Shown here: in pieces, positions 48,921 through 62,100 of the stretch
Numbering within the stretch: position 1 is the stretch's first letter
How the letters are laid out: each line of letters begins with the position of its first letter
Origin: Ceratobasidium sp. AG-K
Taxonomy: Eukaryota; Basidiomycota; Agaricomycetes; Cantharellales; Ceratobasidiaceae
Assembly (NCBI GenBank): GCA_037039685.1
Contig: JAWNGF010000004.1
Span: 3,100,001 to 3,164,000, forward strand
DNA length: 64,000 bases
Direction: 5' to 3'
The notes under the pieces: generated by a model
The model's input: only the letters and a program-made list of their open reading frames with translations
What the model was told of the DNA's origin: nothing
Database searches by the model: none
Translations under genes and position numbers: made by a program

Positions 48921-51900
48921 ATGGACGCCTGCTCTGGCGACACTGGTCTTATCCATGCTCTTCAGTCACTTGAATGCGAGTATCTGACTGCTATAGCAGC
49001 TGGAACCAACGCATGCAACGCGTTTCATGCACACCTTCAAAACATTCTTGGGCATGCTCAACAACTGGTTGAATCCGGTCGCGCCTCGTTAGAGCTCTCT
49101 CGGACATTGGCGTGCGTTTCCCGCCCGCTTTTGGCGATCAGCCAAGCGTTTGTGAGCTTGGAAAAGCAGCAACTTGCGACCAGTAACCAACAAGAGGCCA
49201 CGGTTCGGGACATCCTCACAAGCGCTGGGTTCCGTCGACGGCGCAAGCGCTCGACACGGTCCCGAAAATCGAAAGCCGGCAAGAGCGGGAAACTGCGGCA
49301 GTCGGGGAAAAAGTCGAAGCGTGGCCGCAAGTCCCCTGTCGGCAACCCGAAGCGCCGAGTCAATGCGGAAGCCGAGGGGTCGACGTCGACAATCCTTCAA
49401 CAGAATGGCAAGAAAGTCCGAACGGTCACAGCTCCTCCAACCGACTCGATGAAGTTTGGTAGGTCGTCCCATGTCGCCCTTTATGTGTTCGCGGCTGACT
49501 TCGATAATCAATCCACAGGTGCTTGTCGCGATTTCTTCCTCTCACATCTCGGCGATCCCTACCCCACCACCGTCCAGAAACACCAGATTCTCAAGCAGTC
49601 ATCCCCCGACTTTACCCTCCGTTCCCTGAATCTCTGGTTCGTCAACATCCGCCGTCGCTCAAAATGGATGGACATCTTCAAGAAGCACGCCGGCTCGAAG
49701 CGCGACGCCATGCGAGACCTTGTCGCTCGCGTCGAGGCACAGGTCGCTGGTCAGCCTGCACCTAACCCGCTGCCGAGTGGCGCCGCACCTCCTGGATGCA
49801 AAGTAGACAGTGCGATCGTCGAGGAGGTGATGGCAATGCGGGCCGTGGTGGACATGGTGTCTCGCGAGGTGTATGGCGAAGGATGGGACCAGATCCTGCA
49901 GATCCGACCATGGACGGACGAGGAAGTACGAGCACATGAAGAGCGGAAGAAGGCGTCGAGGCGAGAGGCACGAGCGGCCAAGGCAGACCATGGGAAGCGG
50001 AAACGGGACCGCGAGGCTAGGCGAGAGCAGCGTAGGCAAGATCGCGAGCAACGCAAGCGGGTCGAGCAAGAGGCGGTCCAAGGCATCCGCGCTGCGCGAG
50101 AGCTACACGAGAAACTACTGGCGGCGACAAAGCGCAAACGAGACGACGGCGACGATGGTTCCCAGAGCGGTGCCAAGCGCCACAAAGGCAAGGAGACACA
50201 GCTGGACGAGAACGGGTAAGGTCGTCTTGAGTATATGCGAGTAACCGTGTACTGAAACGCCTAATTAGGCGCCCCAAGAAGCCCAAGGTCCGGGTACCCA
50301 AGGTCGATGAAAACGGAAATCCCTTGACGAAGGAGCAGCGCAAGGCGATCAAGAAGGCCATACTCGCGGCTCAGTCCCAGGTGAATCCGCTGAAGCGTAA
50401 ATCGCCCGAGCTCGGCGAATCGAACCCCAACTACCCCGACGCCTCGAACCAAATCGACTCTTTCCCCGACGACATTTCCCCCAGCAAGCGTCGTCGCCGC
50501 GATGCGGTTACTTTTGAAGGCTTCCTGCCAGTCGACGAGACCAACGATGGTGCGGGGATGGTCGACCTCAGCCAGCTGTTCTCGATCGAATGGGCGTCGC
50601 CTACTGCGCCCCCTGCCCAACTTCCAGACACCCGCAACAGCCCCACGCCCGTTCCAGTATCCGCCCCTACGCAAAATCCCAGCTTTAGCGAGTTTACTCA
50701 GTCGTCCAACGTTCAAACCCCGATGCCTCCTCCCGCAGCGGTCGGCACTGGGGCTCCTGCGGGTACTTCAGGCGAAGTTCCTCGTCGGTTCTCACAACAG
50801 CTCGCTGCCTATGCTCTCGAGAGTGGCATGTTCGACGGCGAGGGCTTCGAAATGTTTACCGAAGATACCTATCCAGGAATGTCAGTCGACGTGAATCAAG
50901 ACACTGGCATGGCGTCTTTGCTCCAGCCCGAGGCTCCTCACCACCAAGATGCGACGTCTATGCACGTATCTCCCGCCGAGACGGAACCACACACGCCCAT
51001 TCCCGCATTTGCGCCTCCGCTCGAGACCCACTCGTACAATTCGTTCACAGCGTCCTCGCACTCGCAAAACCATCCACCACCATCGCCGTATTCGTCGGCG
51101 AGTACCGTAACGCCGACCAACGGGGACACCGACTCTGACATGTCCTGGATCAACGCGGCGCTTGCACAGCTCCCAAGTGAACACGACGCACATCACTCCC
51201 ATGCTCAATTCCAGCACGCATCTGGGTCGCAAGATGGGTCTGGGTACAACTCTGGCTATGCCTCGAACAGCGGATTCGCCCAACCCTCGTTTGGCGTCCC
51301 GGCGGAATCGAGAGCGCCTGTATCACATCAGCGTACTCCTTTGGAGTATCCTTCGCCCCAGCCCCAGGTTCAGCACAGCATTCCCGCAGTGTCGCCATCG
51401 CAGCCTCGACGACCGTTTCCACAGCCGCAAGGACATGCACCCGCTCCTCAATCCAACTTTCCCCATCCCCAGCCGCAACCTCAGCCGCCACGATCGCGCG
51501 CACCAGGTAGCTTGTGGCAGACTCCCTATTCCCAGCCCTCGCAGCCGCAGCAGTCCTACCATCAGTCTGCTCCATCTTTCTCGGCGCCTTCTCCGGCTCC
51601 TCGATCGTTCCCGACTCCAGTTCAGCCCCAGTACGAGCCGGCGCCAGAGCCGAGGGGCGCATACACCCACCCCGTAGCGTCTCCTCCCCAGCGAGAATAC
51701 CAACACCACACCCCCACACCCGCACCTTCGTTCCCCAGGCCGCAATCAGCCCAGTACGCGCCCACCCCGACTCCGCCTCCCGTTCCAGACGCCGCCTCGA
51801 TCCTCAAACAGCACGAACTCGAGTTTGCGCGTGCCCAGGAGGAGCTCCAGAGCCGTTTCAAGCGAGAGCAAGAGGAACAATTTGCACGGTTCTTGCGTGC

Positions 51901-51952
51901 GCAGGAAGAGTTGAGGAAGCAGTTGTTGCCCGACGGGTCGAACCGGTCATGA
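48921..51952 (+). CDS. HD1: HD1-type mating homeodomain transcription factor, pair A
   Basis: Three exons: 48921-49458, 49519-50215 and 50269-51952, giving 972 residues. ATG 48921 (MDACSGDTG) is preferred because the paralogue starts at the equivalent point. After a variable N-terminus of about 100 residues comes a very basic block (RRRRKRSTRS...KKSKRGRKS...NPKRR, residues about 104-147), probably a nuclear signal. Then a TALE-like homeodomain follows (CRDFFLSHLGDPYPTTVQKH to LWFVNIRRRS, residues about 180-240). A charged coiled-coil region (RREARAAKA...) and a second basic segment follow. The long Pro/Gln-rich tail ends in a Glu/Gln coiled coil (EFARAQEELQ). Gene layout and domain class fit HD1 of basidiomycete mating loci. 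Confidence 0.88.
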
Positions 51953-52629
51953 TCTAGGTGCTGTTGATCTTGTAGTTTTAGTTTGTGTGCTTGTATGATA
52001 GGATTTCGTTTATGATGTACATGTGCATACTTGGTTCTTGCATTTTATTCGTTTCGATTCATATGTTTACCTCTCTGCTATACTTTTTGTACCCCTACGA
52101 ATTAAATTTGGATTAGCTTTTAGAACGAGTGAGGTGATTGTAGCCGTACTACACCGTACGTTGGACAAGATGCAAGGATATGGCGGAGACGAACAGCGAT
52201 GGTGGGACGTACCATGCCCTGTATAAAACTTAGAGGATGGTGGAAGTAAGAGCAGAGATGAGAATAGTCGTGGACACCAAGCCGAGGGTAGAAATGAGAG
52301 TCGTTGGTGGAAGTTGCGGGTGGGAGAGTCGGCGCTTATCGCCTAACGCCGACAGCTTACCAGAGCACGACCCGACCCGCCCAGCCTCGCGCATACATCC
52401 TAATGTTAAGTGTCATCACTAGTATGTGTTTCTACTAAAAAGTGCCAATACAAAGAAAGTATGTGCTACAACTCCCCAAACGATACAAAGTCCAAGCCAC
52501 AACCGAGAACAAGTTCGTCAAAATCACAATGTCCACATGTCTCGTCGAGTTGTCCATTCCAAACCCAGAAAAAAAATCGTCCAAACGTTGGTGCCATGTC
52601 ATCTCATAAGGTGGATGCATATCGCTTAC
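51953..52629. other. Intergenic between HD1-A and tyrosinase (convergent)
   Basis: The 3' ends of two convergent genes face each other. No gene supported. Confidence 0.5.
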
Positions 52630-53827
52630 TCATACTATCTCAAGTTAGCTCGGCTCGATTCATCACAAAGAGACAGACTCACATCATAACACAATCCGTT
52701 GGCCAGTGTGTCCATGTAATCCTCGACAGACTTGGTTGGGGCGAAACCGAGCATGTCCAATTCGTCGCTCAACTCGGCAACGTTGACAGTGGTGTTCTGG
52801 ACCGTGTTTCCGCCATAGTCCGACAGACGAGTCTTGTTGCGACCTTGCCAGAGCGACCAGAGACGGTCAATTTGGGCGTGGTGCAAGAAGAACTAGGGTA
52901 GAGTTAGTGTCATTTCTAGTAGCGGATCCCGGCATACGTACCAAGGGGTCGTTGGGCGAGCTCTGGAGGCGGATATCACCACCAATTGCGCGATGGACGT
53001 TGTCGTGCGGGAAGCCTATAATATGGTATGCTCAGCCGGGTTGGAGTAGCCAGGGAAAGACAACTCACGCTCGGTGTAGTTCCAGAAATTAACGTAATCG
53101 GGGTACTCGCTAATTTCCTTCACAACCTTGCTCGTCCAGTTGCCAACGATCGTTTCAGTAACGTTGAACCTCCGGTTCAAGCAGTGCGGCACGGGATAGG
53201 TCAACTATCCAGAATGTCAGCGCCGGTGGCCACTTGGTGAATATCAAAACGTACCTCGACGTCGGCATACGGACCATCACTGACACACCATTTCGTCGAG
53301 TTCTGGTCAGCACCATCTTCAAGAACGCCGTTACCGCCGAAGCCAGTGTCGGGATCGAAGATGGAAGAGCTCGTGAACGAATCAACAGTACTCTCGTCCG
53401 TCCAGTCCCAGTAGGGGAGCGGGTCCTTGTACCCGCACTCGGCAAGCTCTTGCTCTCGCAAGGCAAGGAAGTATCGGTGCCATGGCAAGAAGTTGGCGAC
53501 CTTGTGGACTAGGCACCAGTTTGAGTTAGCGTTGGGCCTGGCCCCGAAATGAAGCTACGTACTGGTTCGGTTGGTCGTGTAGTGCACCCAAGCAAAGTCG
53601 TCCCATACGCTCTCGCTCTGGCCGTAGGAATCGACCTTGCTGGGCTTGGTGCGGAGACACTTGGTGGCCTCGTGGAATTCGTGCTTCTTCTTGTCGGAGA
53701 GCGTTCGCCACTCCTTGCGGATCGCTGGCTTCTTGCAGTCGTAGTCGGCTTGGCTTACAGCAGGTGCTGCGAGTGCCGCCGGGACAAGAGATGCGAGAAG
53801 AGCAATGGAAGCCCACTTGGAGAACAT
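52630..53827 (-). CDS. Secreted tyrosinase (copper monooxygenase)
   Basis: Six exons on the minus strand: 53827-53563, 53508-53255, 53204-53069, 53015-52942, 52892-52683, 52638-52630, totalling 948 bases, 315 residues. The last exon is nine bases. A signal peptide (MFSKWASIALLASLVPAALA) opens the protein. Copper site A: His in FAWVHYTTN, then HKVANFLPWHRYFL. Copper site B: FPHDNVHRAIGG and FFLHHAQIDRLW. The copper ligands visible by eye are all present. It would oxidise phenols to quinones, as in melanin formation or phenol defence, outside the cell. It is a short form without the long C-terminal shielding domain. It lies between the two HD pairs. Confidence 0.9.
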
Positions 53828-55838
53828 GGCAAGAGTCGTTGAAGGCGTGAGAGGAGAGGAAAGTATGGCTGAAGAGCCAAGTGAGACCCGAGTCGATGTA
53901 GAGCTGGGCCAGCGGAAAGCGACATTTATAGGTGACCCAGGAGATTGAAAGTCCACTAGGTCCAGCAGCGCCCTCTTAGTTGCACCGAAAAACTACTTGC
54001 CGAGATACGAATGATCCTCATGGGAAGCGCATGTGAGAGCGGCTACTGCATCATTCGAAGTGCTGAGTGTCACTCACACTCGTTTTTGGAGCTACATTGC
54101 CACGGGCGATGGCAGACTAATACTAGATAGAAGCTCTCATTGGGGTCAGCTGAGTCGTTTGGCAGTGTGGTTGATCCTGGATCGTATTGCCGGCCGGTGC
54201 AAAATAAAGTCAATTGAATTGTAAGATCTCGGGGTGCTTACGAATGAACCATGGATATGCGCCAAGCAGTTCGCTATATCCATTTTGCCGCCGCGCTATT
54301 GGCTCATGACCTGTATCGACCGCGAAGCCCGCGGCAGCGTCCAGATGTATGAATTGAACGAGGCGAACTGCAGGCTCACGCATAGCCAAGACATTCTAGG
54401 TCGTGTGTGGCCGTTCCGAGCCTACCCATGTCAGTAACTGACACTGCGCCGCTGAGTTGGATCGGCTCGCTATTAGTCAATTGTGACGTTTATGGGGAAT
54501 TGACGCCCAACAAAGCTCGTCATGTTTCTCGAGATCGAGTCGCTAACCGTGGAATTCGCTTTGAATTCCCAATCCAAGTATGCGATCAATGATCGACGAG
54601 CTAGATGACGTCGCTTTTGATTGATTACGCGACAAATGTGCTTGGGAACACGATCCGTACACTTGTAAAATAATATGTATGCTGGCCATTTGCCGATAAT
54701 ATTACAGGCTCAAATGACTTCCACAAACTTGATCGTTGCAGAAAGCAGTATTGGCGGTACAGAAGGCTGGGTAAAATCCACGGCGCTCTATGAGCGCCCG
54801 CTTGCAAAATGCAGCTCTCGTCGCTCCTGAAGGTTCTCGACCAACCCAAGCATTGTAGCGTGGTGAAGCATAGGCAGATGCCGATTCACTCTATTGTACC
54901 TGAACGTCCGCTCATCTTCCTTGGCGGTCGATGGCTATGCTCGAGGCATGTTGCAGGAAACAATTCGGGGCTCAATTGTAAAAGCTAACTTGAACTTTGA
55001 GGAACACTTGGTCAAACTGCTGAAGGGTGATGAGAGATCCAGGACATAACACGATCCTAGTGATCTCCGTGGCAGTAGTGTCGTTCCAGTGCCCAAGCGA
55101 GTAGTCCGGCCATCGACCCAATGCAGGTGTCCCACCATCGGCTTCCATGAGCCTTGTCCGGGCAGGGCGTTGCCCAGCGGAAGAGTGTCAGACATAAATA
55201 GTCTGGGAGAGCGACTCTGCAAGAAGTGCTTCCATTGGTATACTTGGGTACTCGGGACTTACTCTAATCGTAGATGTTACCACCGTCGGCTCGTGCCTTC
55301 AGCCCAAACGAGAGCTCAGGAAATGCTCAATATTCGGACAAGGCGCTCAGAATCAAGTTAAAGCCGGACGGGCCTTCAACTCCATGCACAGCATTTGCGC
55401 ATACTCAGATATGACTTAACTTTGCTTATGAGCCTCACTCGACTTGATGCATCAGTGCCTTATCGACATTCTGATACGCCGTCCCGAGGTAGAATCCACT
55501 CGCGAGTGTGGTTCTTAACTATCACGAGTTCCCGCGGTCTCGTCGTACCGCAGCGAACGACCATGTGCACATTGCAAGGAAGTCACGAAGCACGACTTTG
55601 ACGCTAGATCGGGCTGTTCTTGACTTCTAATAAAGGCTATATCCCCGTAGATGCAGTGAATTATTGTAGACGATAAGTTGAAAACAGTATCAAAGGTTGT
55701 GTTCCCATGTGGTCATAATCGCCACCCGGCGATATCGGTTATGCTTGTGACAGCATCCATTACGAAGTATCACCAATGTTCTGATTGAGGGAGACACTAG
55801 GCACACTGGTTGAGGGCCATATCTACCGTAAAGCGAGC
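53828..55838. other. Gene-free stretch of 2 kb inside the mating region
   Basis: The right part of tyrosinase's upstream region. Many short frames on both strands, none with a domain or consistent splice sites. Confidence 0.5.
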
Positions 55839-55845
55839 TATAAAG
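55839..55845 (+). promoter_or_regulatory. TATA box of the small secreted peptide gene
   Basis: TATAAAG lies 85 bases before ATG 55924, a normal spacing in fungi. Confidence 0.5.
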
Positions 55846-55923
55846 GAGGCATCCTGGTACTCCAATAGATATCATTCAGCGCATACACCCACTCTCTACT
55901 CGTGCCGAACCCAATAGTTGACC

Positions 55924-56130
55924 ATGCGATTCTCCCTCCACTCTGCCATTTCCGCCTTGGCCGTTGTATTCGTAGCCACGTCGTCCGTATCCGCCGTTCC
56001 TATTATCGATCCCGAGTGCAGACCATGCATCAAGGTTAGGGATGGGTGTGTGACCGTGAACAGAGATAAACTAATGCTGTGACTACAGTGCTGCATTAAG
56101 CGCGGGCTGATTGCCGTCCCGTCGGAATAG
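55924..56130 (+). CDS.  Confidence 0.
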
Positions 56131-59100
56131 TGTCTAACTACGTACCTCGTGGACTTCAGGTACAGGTACTGAGAACGCGCATTGCGGTGTGATGGGGCCT
56201 GTATAAGTTACATGCTAGTATTATGATGCAGGTCGATTCCGTGAAATAGGTGATTAGCAAGTGGGTCCTCCATTGTTCCTGGCGCTTGAGAGTGGCGCTT
56301 GGCGGCCGTTGGCTGTGCCCTCGAATATGCTATGACGTGGCTAAGCAGTAGAGTCGTGGTTTTGGTTGGTGACTATAAAAGCGATATTAGACTTGACGCC
56401 GCTATGCCGCACTGTTCAATGCATTGGAAATATTTAAATAGGGGTAAGAGGGTGAGGTGTTCAATCTCATATTGCAATTCAAATGTGCCTTCCAAGCGCA
56501 AGACGAGAGCTCCAAGAGAGTGGAATGAAAATAGTGCAGTCTATGTGTTCAGATCGAACCTCGTAGACGTGCTGGGATCAATGAGGGACAAGTGAATATA
56601 TATATATTATAGATTCACCTGGTGCTGTGTGACTGGCCTGAAATGCGCCAAATCGCCACTGGTCAATTCATCGTGTGGGAGATTTACACAGGGAGCCCAT
56701 CCCGATAGCATTTATGTTGAACCATCAACTGAATGCATATACTCGGTGAGTTTAAAATAGGGCCGCCCGGGAGGTAAGGTCTAGGGGAGGTACTGTCGGA
56801 CAGTGTTGGTGGTTAACATGTGTCCGGGGTCCACTTCCGTTTTATTCCTCAATTGTGGCCTACTAAACCCCTCAAACTTTAATAAATACTCCCCATGTTA
56901 ATACCCCTTCTGATCTCGGAGCCAAAATCTTGTGGAGATAGCTGTTTCGGCTGCAAAATGTCACCGGGGTACAAAACCCGGGGTCCTAGCTGTAACATGT
57001 TATTTACCAACACTGCTGTCGGACTGGATACTGCGGTCAGGTTACTGCAACGCAGGCACAACTCTTCCTTGCGGAGTTTTGAGGTAGGCTGTACAAAAGC
57101 TCCATAATTTACTCCTCCTATTGGGCCTCATTGTGACAAGTATGATAAGAAAATTTATACAACGTGGATCAGTACATTGTACACGGCGTTTTATCACTTG
57201 GACCATAAGAAGAGAGGATCGACGGGGTCATCGCGTAACGAGCGGCGAACCCCATTTTTGTCGGCCGCACCACAGCCCTCGAGTGCGCGCAATGAGCTAG
57301 CGTTATACAAAGCAAGTTAGCAAAGTAAGACCCCATATGCTTCAGGTAAATGACATCCAGTAATTTAAAAATTCAGCTGTTATACTTAACCCTCACGTAT
57401 AGTTCGGCCACTCGACGTACAGTACTCCACTGCTCTCGTCAATTTGCTGGATGCGAGCGGCCAGAGGGCGCACGTATCGATACGCTGGGTTTCTTTCGAG
57501 TCTCTGTAGATGCTGAGGAGAGATTATGCTCTGTTCCTAGTAGCTCGTGGAAATAATTTATGGGATTCGGTGTTATGCTAGCTACGTGGTGGGGAACGGT
57601 ATATTCCACCATGAAAAGTTGTGGAGTTCAACCACTGTCGTCAATAATAGCTCTCAAAGAACCTGTTGAAGCTGAAAAAAGCGAGAAATTAAATAGTTAT
57701 GAAAATGATAAATTTAGTATGTACAAGGTATAGCTGAATACAACTGAGTTCACGATGTGCCTCACGACGTCTTTTTGGTACTGTATGCTAGACTAGTGGT
57801 ATACAGGACACATCACTTTATGCGACTTGATAAATAAGTTTGCAGCAAGAAATGCCATCTTGCAGCGCATATACGCCGTTTGTGTGAGTATGGAAAAGTA
57901 AAAGGGGGTAATATGGTGTGGACGCGACCAGTTTAGCCTTCGTCGATTGTGGTGTGAATTGTCACGTGCTTGATTGCGCATCGATCCGGGCCAGGGTGAG
58001 AACAATGCGATGTGGGGGTTTGTTTACGTTGATAGGGTCTACACGTACTCCAAGGGCCATAAATGTTGGAAAAGTGATTTAAATAAGAAGTAAAATAGTG
58101 TGTCAAACTAATGGATGGGCTTCGCTAGATAGCCATGATTAACAAGAGTTGACCGGGATACCGCGTGGGATACTGGCTAGACGGTGGTGAATGACGTGAT
58201 CATTGATGTTGGACATGATGGGTGATGTGCCCAAACAAGCCCCCACAAACGCCCAGCATCGCTTCTTTTGTTCCTCAACTCCCAACTAGACAGGGTGGCC
58301 GTCCGTCTCCCTCACAACACCCCGACACCATGCTGACCGCGAACAGCTGCTCGGACGACAGCAACCTCGTCCGAGAGATCCAATCACTCAACGCTCGCTT
58401 TCTAATTGCTATCTCCGCTGGACTTGATGCTTGCAAACAATTCCAACGAGACTTGGAGGCCGTTTTACAGAATGCCCGACAACGAATGTACTCTGGGACC
58501 GCATCCCATGAGCTTACCCAAGCCCTTGCGTCCGCCGCTCGCCCTCTCGACGCAATATGCAACATGCTGAGCACCGTCGAGACGCAGCGCGAGGCGATAC
58601 CGACAGAACAAACCACCGCCTTTGACGAGATTATTACCCGGCATGGCCTGCGTCGTCGACGAAAGCGTTCTACTCGGTCGCACAAGTCGAAGGCCGGGAA
58701 GAACGGAAAGACGAGGCAGACGGGCAAGAAGTCGAAACGCGGTCGTAAATCCCCTGTCGGCAACCCCAAGCGCCGGGCACAAGATTCCACCAACGCCGGC
58801 ACGCAGCAAGCCCGCAGGATGGACAATAGCAAGAAATCTAGGAACGTTACTGCTCCTCCGACAGACTCTATGAAATTTGGTCAGTATTGTGTGGTCCTTG
58901 GTTTGCGTGTGCTCGGCTAACTTGGTCTCCAGGCCCTTGTCGCGACTTCTTCCTGTCACACCTCGGCGATCCCTACCCCACCACCGTCCAGAAACACCAG
59001 ATTCTCAAGCAGTCTTCCCCCGACTTCACTCTCCGTTCCCTGAATCTGTGGTTCGTCAACATCCGCCGTCGCTCAAAATGGATGGACATCTTCAAGAAGC

Positions 59101-62100
59101 ACGCCGGCTCGAAGCGCGACGCCATGCGAGACCTTGTCGCCCGCGTCGAGGCACAGGTCGCTGGTCGACCTGCACCTAACCCGCTGCCGAGTGGCGCCGC
59201 ACCTCCTGGATGCAAAGTCGATAGCGCAATCGTCGAAGAGGTGATGGCAATGCGGGCCGTGGTGGACATGGTGTCTCGCGAGGTGTATGGCGAAGGGTGG
59301 GACCAGATCCTGCAGATTCGACCATGGACGGACGAAGAAGTACGAGCACATGAAGAGCGGAAGAAGGCGTCGAGGCGAGAGGCTCGAGCGGCCAAGGCAG
59401 ATGAAGGAAAGCGGAAGAGGGACCGCGAAGAGCAGCGTTTGCAGCGGAAGCGCGAACGAGAGCAACGCAAGAGGATAGAACAAGATGCAGTGGAAGGGAT
59501 TCGAGCTGCGCGAGAGCTGCATATCAAGCTGCTATCAATGAACAAGCGCAAGCGGGAGGATGACGAGGTCTCTGCAGGAACTTCAAAGAGACGAAAGAGC
59601 AAGGACTCAGAGCTGGATGAGAACGGGTACGTATATGCCTCTGCTGTCTTAAGTCCGTCATCCTAATACCCTCAATAGCGCTAAGAAGCGCAAACTCAAG
59701 GTTCCCAAGTATGACGACAGCGGTAACGCCTTGACGAAGGAACAACGCAAGGCGATCAAGCGCGCTATGTTGGCCGCTCAAGCGGAGGCGAACCCGTTGA
59801 AGCGCAAATCGCCCGAATTGCAGGACTCCGCGCTTCCGAATGAGGTTGATGATGTTTCCCCAAGCAAGCGCCGCCGCCGGGACGCTTTGACCTTTGATAA
59901 CTTCCCTGCCCCCGAGGCCTCCAGTGATACTGCCAGTGGAGAGGGGATGACCGATTTGACCCAACTATTCTCGATGGAATGGGCGTCTCCGCCTGCTGCG
60001 CCCGCCCCCCTACCACCTGTTCGGGATGACGGGTCCGTCGTGGCACCGCCCCGCCCCGGCTACGGTGGATTTGCCTTACCCTCGGAGCCTCACTTACCGG
60101 CGCAGCAACAGGAGCCCCCAGTCGAGGAAACCGAGGGGGAGGTGCCACGTCGGTTCTCACAACAACTTGCTGCGTTTGCACTCGAGAGCGGCATGTTCGA
60201 CACCCAAAACTTCGAGCTCTTTACTGGAGACACCTTCCCAGGGATGGAGGTCGAGGTTCATACAAGCAACTCTATGCCGCCAGCTCCGCCCGGAAATATG
60301 TTTGGCGCTGCTTTGAACAACGCGCCCGACTTCGGCGGCAACGTTTCTCAACCTGTACACCTAAGCACGACTACGTCCGCCACGGAGTCGATGAGCGTAT
60401 CGCCAAACCAGAGCCAATTGCCGACTCCAATGCAGCAATTTGCTACGCCAACTCAACATCCCCATCATGTACCTTCCTTCGAGTTTGCTCCGCCTGATCA
60501 TCATTCCCGCCCAACTCATCAGTCGAATGGTTACGCTGATTCTAGCCAACACTCCAATGCCGACTCATCAGACATGTCCTGGATTAACGCAGCGCTCGAA
60601 CATCTTCCTAGTCAACATGAAGTTTCTCGCATGGGCAACGCGCCTCAATATCCTGCTCATGGGTCTGAGTTTGGGTCGCAAGTCAATTCTCAACCCGACT
60701 TCCCCGCTCAGTACGGCTCCCAGCATGAGCCCGAGTTCGAATCGCGTCCCTCGTCTGCCGTCCCAGATTGGCACAACTCCGTCCATTCGCAGCGCATGTC
60801 TCAAGTTCAGCCCCAAGCGCAGCAGCGACTATCGTATCCTCCGGGGGCGTCACCATCAAGTCCTATGCCACCTCAGCCTCGTCCTACATTCCCTCAACCT
60901 CAAGCCAAGCCCGCTGCGCCTCAACCTCCCGCTCGGACCGGTGTTCCCCAATCTCAACCGAAGCAACGCGCCCCAGGTTCATTGTGGCAAACGCCTCAAT
61001 CACAAGCCTCACAACAACGGTACAGCACGCCTGGACCTTCAACGTTCCAGCAGCCCTCGTTCCCTGCCCCCGCTCCCGCGTCTCATTCCTTCCCGGCGCC
61101 TCCAACACCTCAGTACATGCCCCAACAATCACAATCACAGTCATATGCGCCGAGTCCGTATAGCGAGCGCTCTCCCGAGCAGCACCGCGCGCCGCAATCA
61201 GCGTCGCCAACAGATGCCGGTTCATACGGTCAGAGGTACCAGCCTGCGCCAATCTACCAGGAGCCCCCGCATTCGCAGCCCTCCCCTGCCCCTCCAGCAG
61301 ATCCCAAAGTCGCAATGAAGGAGCGCGAGGCCGAGTTTGCTCGGGCGCAGGAGGCTCTGCAGGCCCAGTTCCGCCGGGAACAGGAGGAGCAACTTGCTCG
61401 ATTCATGCGCGCTCAGGAGGAGCTGAGGAATCAGTTGCTGGGTTCCGGCTCGGGTGGCCGGGCGTGATTGAGGACGAGGGTTGTTTGTTGCTCGATATTT
61501 TACCTCGTCTTGGGTCTTTCTGTTTCACATGTCTAGATTCATTATGCCCTCCTCAAACGCATCTTAATCTCGTCTGGTCCCCACTTATGCTCTCCACTAC
61601 CTTGTAACCGTTTCCCGCTCTAGTATATGACCCCCGCTTGTCGATTTGTTTTTTCTTCTCAACTGTATAACTGTTTGTGTAACTGGAAAAGTAAATTCTA
61701 CAATTAGATACGCAATTCTGTCTAAGACGTGGTGTTCAACTCGATCAGCAAACTTACCGTAAGCTGGTGGACGATTGAATATTTGAAAGGATTACTGGAT
61801 TTGCTCGAACACATTACGTTTCCTTCTCGGGTAACAATAGGTGTGGTGACTTGTTTACTGTAAACGCGTCCTCCATTGTTCGAGTGTTGAGCCCCAACCG
61901 ACCCAAACAAACGAGCTGATCCGACCATCACAACTTCATGACCCGACTTCCACCAACACCCCCCACTTCGTCCCGTACTCTCTGTCTGCCCCCAGCCGAC
62001 ATGAGCGACCCATCCTTTCTTGAAGTCGCAACCTCAATTCAAGACGCAATCCGACAAAATCTCGCACCTGCCCAACAATATGTTTCTCACTCGAACAATT